A stretch of 11,579 nt of DNA from Bacteroidia bacterium (lineage in GTDB: Bacteria; Bacteroidota; Bacteroidia; Flavobacteriales; Flavobacteriaceae). The position numbers and the translations under genes are program-made. The notes under the pieces are model-generated. The model saw only the letters and a list, made by a program, of their open reading frames with translations. It was not told where the DNA came from and ran no database searches. The DNA is taken from the NCBI GenBank assembly GCA_030431085.1, contig JAUIJW010000057.1, forward strand, positions 1-11,579. The letters run 5' to 3'. This document shows, in pieces, positions 6,741 through 11,579 of the stretch. Each line of letters starts with the position of its first letter. The first letter of the stretch is position 1.

Positions 6741-6766
6741 TTTGAATTGGAAATTTATTACATTTG
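6735..6766 (+). promoter_or_regulatory. mre operon promoter (TTG-N21-TAnnTTTG)
   Basis: TTG at 6735-6737 and TACATTTG at 6759-6766 are 21 bases apart. The -7 element ends 39 bases before the mreB ATG, leaving an AT-rich leader of roughly 33 bases. It is the likely start for the whole mreB-rodA unit, since I saw no convincing promoter between the later genes. Confidence 0.5.
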
Positions 6767-6805
6767 TCCAATTCACAGTATTAACAATTAACAATTTTAA
6801 AGTTT

Positions 6806-7834
6806 ATGGGTTTTTTTGATTTTATGACTGAGGAGGTGGCTATCGATTTAGGTACTGCCAATACTTTGATCATTCATAAAGGAAAAGTGGTTGTAGATAG
6901 TCCGTCTATTGTAGCGATGGATCGAACTTCTAAAAAAATTATTGCCATCGGCCATAAAGCCAATTTGATGCAAGGTAAAACCCATGAAAACATTAAAACC
7001 ATCAGACCTTTAAAAGATGGTGTCATCGCAGATTTTGAAGCGTCCGAACATATGATTAGGGAGTTTATAAAAGAAATTCCTACAATTAAAAAACGTTTTT
7101 TTAGACCATCATTACGTATGGTGATTTGTATTCCATCCGGTATAACCGAGGTAGAAAAACGTGCGGTTCGAGATTCTGCAGAACAAATGAATGCTAAAGA
7201 AATCTATCTTATCTATGAACCTATGGCTGCTGCCATTGGTATTGGTATTGATATTATGCAACCTAAAGGTAATATGATTATCGATATAGGTGGTGGAACT
7301 ACAGAAATAGCAGTAATTGCTTTAAGCGGAATTGTTTGCGACAAATCTGTAAAAGTGGCGGGTGATGTATTTACCAATGATATAGCCATGTACATGCGTA
7401 CCCAGCATAATTTATATGTGGGTGACTCTACGGCAGAAAAAATAAAAAAACAAATAGGCTCTGCTAATGAAAATTTAGAAAATCCACCAGAAGACTTATT
7501 AATTCAAGGAAGAGACTTGTTAAGTGGTAAGCCAAAGCAGATTGAAATTTCTTACCGTGAAATTGCCAAAGCGCTTGAAAAATCAATTTTAAGAATTGAA
7601 GATGCGGTTATGGAAACTTTATCGCAAACACCCCCCGAATTAGCTGCCGATATTTACAATACAGGTATCTATTTGGCCGGTGGAGGTTCTATGCTTAGAG
7701 GGTTAGATAAACGGTTATCTAGAAAAACAGATTTACCTGTATACGTAGCAGAAGACCCTTTAAGAGCTGTTGTTAGAGGAACTGGTACAGCCCTAAAAGA
7801 TATTGAAAAATACAAAAGTGTGTTGATGAAATAA
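6806..7834 (+). CDS. mreB: Rod-shape actin MreB
   Basis: A 342-residue bacterial actin that forms membrane-bound antiparallel filaments and steers side-wall synthesis. The ATPase core is intact: phosphate-1 DLGTANTLI at 14-22, EPMAAAIG at 138-145 with the likely catalytic E138, phosphate-2 DIGGGTTEIAV at 160-170, and the adenosine motif LAGGGSMLRGL at 290-300. The N-terminus MGFFDFMTEE is the short hydrophobic lead expected for membrane contact and confirms the ATG at 6806. Length is normal. It is the first gene of the five-gene elongasome operon: mreC starts 15 bases after its stop. A run of six C at about 7630 is a local G+C-rich spot but causes no frame change. Confidence 0.97.
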   Translation: MGFFDFMTEEVAIDLGTANTLIIHKGKVVVDSPSIVAMDRTSKKIIAIGHKANLMQGKTHENIKTIRPLKDGVIADFEASEHMIREFIKEIPTIKKRFFRPSLRMVICIPSGITEVEKRAVRDSAEQMNAKEIYLIYEPMAAAIGIGIDIMQPKGNMIIDIGGGTTEIAVIALSGIVCDKSVKVAGDVFTNDIAMYMRTQHNLYVGDSTAEKIKKQIGSANENLENPPEDLLIQGRDLLSGKPKQIEISYREIAKALEKSILRIEDAVMETLSQTPPELAADIYNTGIYLAGGGSMLRGLDKRLSRKTDLPVYVAEDPLRAVVRGTGTALKDIEKYKSVLMK

Positions 7835-7849
7835 TCTCACCTAATTACT

Positions 7850-8680
7850 ATGCAACAAATTATTTCTTTTCTTTATAAGAATAAATATGTGCTACTTTTT
7901 TTGTTGCTAGAGGGTTTTGCCATTTTATTTACAATAGAAAGTCATTCTTATCATAAAAGCAAGTTTATTAATTCTTCTAATTTCATTACTGGAGGTATTT
8001 ATAACAAGATTAACAATTTTAAAGAATTCTTATTGCTGAAAGATGAAAACAAAAGATTATCTGAAGAAAATGTAAGGCTTCAAAATCTATTAAACCTACA
8101 GCTAAGAGAAGGGTTAATTAAAGATTCTTTAAAAATAGATACGGTGTTATATTATCAAAAGTATAGGTTTACACCTGCCAAGGTTATTAATAACGACTAC
8201 AGAAAAAACAACAATTACCTTACCATTAACAAGGGTTCTAAAGACGGTATTAAACCAGATTTAGGGGTTATCAACAGCCTAGGCATTATAGGTATTACCA
8301 AAAATGTATCGAGTAGGTATACAACCGTATTATCTATATTAAATGTTAATTCAAGAATTAATGTTAAACTTAAAAAAAGTGATCATTTTGGTAGTTTATT
8401 TTGGAATAATAATGATTCTAATACAGTTCAATTAATTGATTTACCAATTCAAGCCAATATCGCCGTTGGCGACACTATTATTACAGGCGGAAAATCAACT
8501 ATTTTTCCAGAAGGCATTCCTGTAGGTACCGTTAAAGCGTTTAATACCGTTAACAACAAATATGAGTTTATAGATATTAGCTTATTTAATGATATGAGCT
8601 CGGTGGGGTATGTTGAGGTAATTACCAATTTTGACAAAGCTGAAATAAAAAGTTTAGAAGAACGTACAGTCAATGAATAG
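7850..8680 (+). CDS. mreC: Rod-shape determining protein MreC
   Basis: A 276-residue bitopic inner membrane protein that links MreB and MreD to the RodA-PBP2 synthase in the periplasm and activates PBP2. One transmembrane helix lies at about 12-29. A coiled coil follows at about 55-85 (KDENKRLSEENVRLQNLLN region), then the two beta-barrel periplasmic domains. Typical stretches are YLTINKGSKDGIKPDLGV and GIIGITKNVSSRYTTVLSIL in the first, and VGDTIITGGKSTIFPEGIPV in the second. Length and layout are standard. The stop TAG is shared with the start region of mreD (ATGAATAG, 8673-8680), implying translational coupling. Confidence 0.95.
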   Translation: MQQIISFLYKNKYVLLFLLLEGFAILFTIESHSYHKSKFINSSNFITGGIYNKINNFKEFLLLKDENKRLSEENVRLQNLLNLQLREGLIKDSLKIDTVLYYQKYRFTPAKVINNDYRKNNNYLTINKGSKDGIKPDLGVINSLGIIGITKNVSSRYTTVLSILNVNSRINVKLKKSDHFGSLFWNNNDSNTVQLIDLPIQANIAVGDTIITGGKSTIFPEGIPVGTVKAFNTVNNKYEFIDISLFNDMSSVGYVEVITNFDKAEIKSLEERTVNE

Positions 8681-9176
8681 AGATCATATAAATACTTTTT
8701 TGCTTTTCACTGGCTTGGTATTGCTGCAAATTGTAATACTAAACAATATTAACTTTTTAGGTTATATTAACCCATTTTTATACATTCTATTCATCTTTCT
8801 TTACCCTATTAAAAAACTAGATTCTACACTGCTGATTTTGGCATTTATTTTAGGCTTATGTATTGATATGTTTAGCAATACCGGGGGGGTTAATGCAGCC
8901 GCAACTCTTTTTATTGCTTTTGTAAGAATTCCGGTTTTAAAAAGTGTTCTTGGTAAAAAAGAAATTGATTTCAATGCCATTTCATTAAGAAAACTACCGT
9001 TCTTGAAATTTATGTCGTTTATAGCCTTGCTAACTTTTTTACATCATTTTATCGTATTTGGTTTAGAGTATTTTAAATGGGATAATTTAGCCATAATTAT
9101 GTTAAAAACCTTTTTAACCAGTATTTTTACCATAATTTTGGTTTTAATAAGTTTTATTTTTGTTGTTAAAAAATAA
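8673..9176 (+). CDS. mreD: Rod-shape determining membrane protein MreD
   Basis: A 167-residue polytopic inner membrane protein with about five hydrophobic segments (near 7-27, 31-47, 51-66, 107-130, 139-164). The family signature GLCIDMFSNTGGVNAAA at 61-77 (G-x-x-x-D-x-F-S-x-x-x-G) is present. MreD binds MreC and modulates its activation of PBP2. The start ATG at 8673 lies inside the last codons of mreC, an 8-base overlap; mrdA starts 9 bases after the stop. A run of seven G at 8883-8889 encodes Gly-Gly of the signature and is unusual in such AT-rich sequence. Sequence identity in this family is low, but position and motif make the call firm. Confidence 0.92.
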   Translation: MNRDHINTFLLFTGLVLLQIVILNNINFLGYINPFLYILFIFLYPIKKLDSTLLILAFILGLCIDMFSNTGGVNAAATLFIAFVRIPVLKSVLGKKEIDFNAISLRKLPFLKFMSFIALLTFLHHFIVFGLEYFKWDNLAIIMLKTFLTSIFTIILVLISFIFVVKK

Positions 9177-9185
9177 CCTTAACCA

Positions 9186-11066
9186 ATGCCCAGAAATTCG
9201 CTTTTATATTTCTTAATACTAACAGTAGGATTAGTCTTTATTTCAAGATTATTTTATCTACAAGTTATTAATGACAAATACAAGCAAAACCCATTAAACA
9301 ACTCTGCAGTTACTGCTAAATATGATTATCCAGACAGGGGTTATATTTATGATCGACATGGTAAATTACTAGTAGCCAATCAAAGCTCATATGATGTCAT
9401 GGTAATTCCCCGTGATGTTGAGCCGTTAGATACTTTAGAGTTTTGTAGTTTACTAAAAATTACCAAAGAAGATTTTTTAAAATCATTTCATCGAGCCAAA
9501 CGCTATTCTCCTAGAATACCTTCTATATTTCTGGCACAACTCTCTAAAGATGATTATGCTTTCTTACAAGAAAAAATGTATAAATATAAAGGCTTCTACA
9601 TTCAAAAAAGATATTTAAGATATTACCCTAATAGTACCTCTTCTAATGTTTTAGGCTACATTAGTGAGGTTAATGAAAATACTTTACGTCAAAACAGCTA
9701 TTACCAAATGGGTGAGTTGGTTGGTTTTATGGGCGTAGAAAAACAGTATGAAAACGACCTTAGAGGCAAAAAGGGGGTTAAGTTCATTCAAAAAAACAGG
9801 TTTAATAAAGAAATTGGTGCTTATAAAAATGGTGTTTTTGATACCTTATCTGAACCAGGAAAAGATATTAGACTTACGCTTGATGCAGAATTACAGATGT
9901 ATACTGAAAAATTGATGAGCCATAAAAGAGGTGGTATCGTAGCAATTGAGCCAAGCACTGGAGAAATATTAACTTTAGTGACCACCCCAAGTTATAACCC
10001 TAACATGATGGTGGGTAGGAAAAGATCTAAAAACTCCGTAATGTTATTTGGTGACACCATTAGAAAACCCATGTTAGATCGAAGCCTCCAAGCGCAATAT
10101 CCGCCTGGCTCTCCTTTTAAGTTGATCAATGCCTTAGTTGGCCTACAGGAAGATGTTATTACAGAAAAAACAGCCTTCTATTGCTATCATGGTTATCGCT
10201 ATGGTAGAGGTGCCTTTATGGCTTGTCATTGTAAAATTGTGGGAGCACCAATAAGTCTAAATACGGGTATCTATAGATCTTGCAATGCCTATTTTGCCAA
10301 TGTATATAGAAGAACTATTGAAAAATATAGTACCCCTTCTGAAGGTATGGAAGCTTGGAGTAATCATGTTAAAAGTTTTGGTTTAGGAAATTACTTAGGG
10401 TATGATTTACCTTCAGGACAAAAAGGTTTAATTCCCAATGCGGCCTATTACAACAGGGCCTATCCCAACGGAAGGTGGAAAGCCATAACAACCATTTCTA
10501 ATGCTATTGGTCAAGGTGAAGTACTTACCACCCCTATCCAATTAGCCAATATGACTGCAGCCATTGCAAATAGAGGCTTTTACTACACACCTCACATCAT
10601 TAAAAAAATAGGGGACAGTATCATCAAAAATGAAAAATATACCAAGCCAAAATATACCACCATTGATGCCGAAAATTTTGAACCCGTAATCGATGGTATG
10701 TTAGCCGTATTTGAAAAAGGTACGGCTCGTATGTCTAAAATAAAGGATATCGAAATTTGCGGTAAAACCGGAACTGCAGAAAACTTTACTAGAGTTAATG
10801 GAAAACGTATTCAATTTACAGATCACTCTACTTTTATTGCCTTTGCCCCAAGGAAAAACCCAAAAATTGCTATTGCTGTTTTTGTTGAAAATGGGTATTG
10901 GGGATCAAGATGGGCTGCACCAATAGCCAGTTTAATGATAGAAAAGTACATTAAAGGCACTATAGAAAGGAAAGCTCTAGAAGAGCGTATGCTTAATGGT
11001 AGCTTAGAAGAAGAATATGCCAAACAATTAGAAATAGAAACTTACGTTGCGGAAAAGGAAGAATAA
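9186..11066 (+). CDS. mrdA: Penicillin-binding protein 2, elongasome transpeptidase
   Basis: A 626-residue class B PBP that cross-links the glycan strands made by RodA. A membrane anchor lies at 6-24. The pedestal/dimerisation domain includes DYPDRGYIYDRHGKLLVANQ at 47-66 and LGYISEVNENTL at 156-167. The transpeptidase domain starts near 245 (KRGGIVAIEPSTGEIL). Catalytic motifs are S309-P-F-K312 (in PPGSPFKL), S365-C-N367 and K527-T-G529. A cysteine/histidine cluster (C333, H335, C347, H348, C349) lies between the first two motifs, where a metal site is known in some PBP2 proteins. The acidic C-terminal tail (from about 590, many Glu) extends past the catalytic fold. The ATG at 9186 gives a short cytoplasmic head before the anchor. 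The 3' end overlaps rodA by 20 bases. Confidence 0.96.
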   Translation: MPRNSLLYFLILTVGLVFISRLFYLQVINDKYKQNPLNNSAVTAKYDYPDRGYIYDRHGKLLVANQSSYDVMVIPRDVEPLDTLEFCSLLKITKEDFLKSFHRAKRYSPRIPSIFLAQLSKDDYAFLQEKMYKYKGFYIQKRYLRYYPNSTSSNVLGYISEVNENTLRQNSYYQMGELVGFMGVEKQYENDLRGKKGVKFIQKNRFNKEIGAYKNGVFDTLSEPGKDIRLTLDAELQMYTEKLMSHKRGGIVAIEPSTGEILTLVTTPSYNPNMMVGRKRSKNSVMLFGDTIRKPMLDRSLQAQYPPGSPFKLINALVGLQEDVITEKTAFYCYHGYRYGRGAFMACHCKIVGAPISLNTGIYRSCNAYFANVYRRTIEKYSTPSEGMEAWSNHVKSFGLGNYLGYDLPSGQKGLIPNAAYYNRAYPNGRWKAITTISNAIGQGEVLTTPIQLANMTAAIANRGFYYTPHIIKKIGDSIIKNEKYTKPKYTTIDAENFEPVIDGMLAVFEKGTARMSKIKDIEICGKTGTAENFTRVNGKRIQFTDHSTFIAFAPRKNPKIAIAVFVENGYWGSRWAAPIASLMIEKYIKGTIERKALEERMLNGSLEEEYAKQLEIETYVAEKEE

Positions 11067-11579
11067 CATATTTAAAGGGGTTGATTGGATACTTGTACTA
11101 TACTACTTGGCCTTTATATTTTTAGGGTGGATTACCATTTATGCTGCTACCTATACAGAAACTGCAAATCAATCATTTGATTTTAGCTCAAAATATGGTA
11201 AACAATTAATTTGGATATTACTTAGCGTTGTACTTATAGTGATTGTATTAGCTATAGATAAAAAGTTTTACGAGAGTTTTTCGGGTATATTTTATTTAAT
11301 TTCCATTTTATCACTTATCGGTCTTTTTGTTTTCGGAAAAAACATTAACGGTGCCACATCTTGGTATAGTTTTGGCTCCTTTGGATTGCAACCTGCCGAG
11401 TTTGCCAAAACAGCAACCGCTTTAGCCATCGCAAATTTTCTAAATGAACTGAAGCAGGATTTAAGGAAAGGAGAGAATCAATTAAAATCATTTGGCATAC
11501 TACTATTACCCGCTATTTTAATTACATTACAACCAGATCCTGGCTCTGCCTTGGTATATGGATCCTTGATATTAGTTTT
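11047..11579 (+). CDS. rodA: SEDS glycosyltransferase RodA, 3' end cut by window edge
   Basis: The first 177 residues of the peptidoglycan polymerase that partners PBP2. Open from 11047 to the right edge. The N-terminus (MRKRKNNIFKGVDWILVLYY) fits flavobacterial RodA. The first membrane segment is at about 14-34, with others near 52-70 and 79-97. SEDS hallmarks are GATSWYSFGSFGLQPAEFAK at 102-121 and QPDPGSALVYG at 162-172. The catalytic Asp of the fourth extracytoplasmic loop lies beyond the window. I chose TTG at 11047: an in-frame stop at 11035-11037 limits the options, no ATG or GTG lies between it and the conserved region, and the resulting length fits. The start lies inside mrdA (20-base overlap), pointing to coupled translation. 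Confidence 0.93.
   Translation, partial: MRKRKNNIFKGVDWILVLYYLAFIFLGWITIYAATYTETANQSFDFSSKYGKQLIWILLSVVLIVIVLAIDKKFYESFSGIFYLISILSLIGLFVFGKNINGATSWYSFGSFGLQPAEFAKTATALAIANFLNELKQDLRKGENQLKSFGILLLPAILITLQPDPGSALVYGSLILV

Noticed and set aside
7213..7395. Minus-strand open frame inside mreB, and similar ones at 8449-8673 (mreC) and 10823-11023 (mrdA)
   Set aside because: Antisense shadows of strongly conserved coding sequence.

Overview
The window is AT-rich DNA (about one third G+C by eye) from a member of the Bacteroidota, almost certainly the family Flavobacteriaceae. Four things point there: the exosortase F gene pair, a SusC-style TonB-dependent receptor with an N-terminal carboxypeptidase-like regulatory domain, the gene order purH-mreB-mreC-mreD-mrdA-rodA, and start codons that lack Shine-Dalgarno sequences but are often preceded by the Bacteroidota -7 promoter element TAnnTTTG.

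Left third (1-3764), all on the minus strand. Reading leftwards from 3764, a two-gene exosortase unit comes first (xrtF and its small membrane partner, overlapping by ATGA). A 250-base gap follows. Next is a small secreted cysteine protein of the HYC_CC_PP type, and 73 bases later a TonB-dependent receptor that runs off the left edge. The cysteine protein and the receptor look like one transcription unit and may handle a thiophilic metal such as copper; that function is inference.

Middle (3807-6646), plus strand. This holds a GAF-domain protein resembling free methionine-(R)-sulfoxide reductase, a MarC-family inner membrane protein, and the bifunctional purine enzyme PurH. Each has its own -7-like promoter element. 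The GAF gene and xrtF are divergent and only 42 bases apart, with promoter elements that appear to face each other.

Right (6806-11579), plus strand. This is the rod-shape (elongasome) operon: mreB, mreC, mreD, mrdA (PBP2) and rodA, the last cut by the right edge. Genes are 15 bases apart or less, or overlap. MreB filaments on the inner face of the membrane, with MreC and MreD, position the RodA glycosyltransferase and PBP2 transpeptidase that build side-wall peptidoglycan. A large imperfect hairpin lies between purH and mreB.

The right two thirds are ordinary conserved core genome. The parts deserving a second look are the cysteine protein/receptor pair with its palindromic upstream site, the substrate-less exosortase pair with its crowded divergent promoter region, and the purH-mreB hairpin. 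I did not see a CRISPR array, insertion sequence, tRNA or rRNA, or a clear candidate for an entirely new system.
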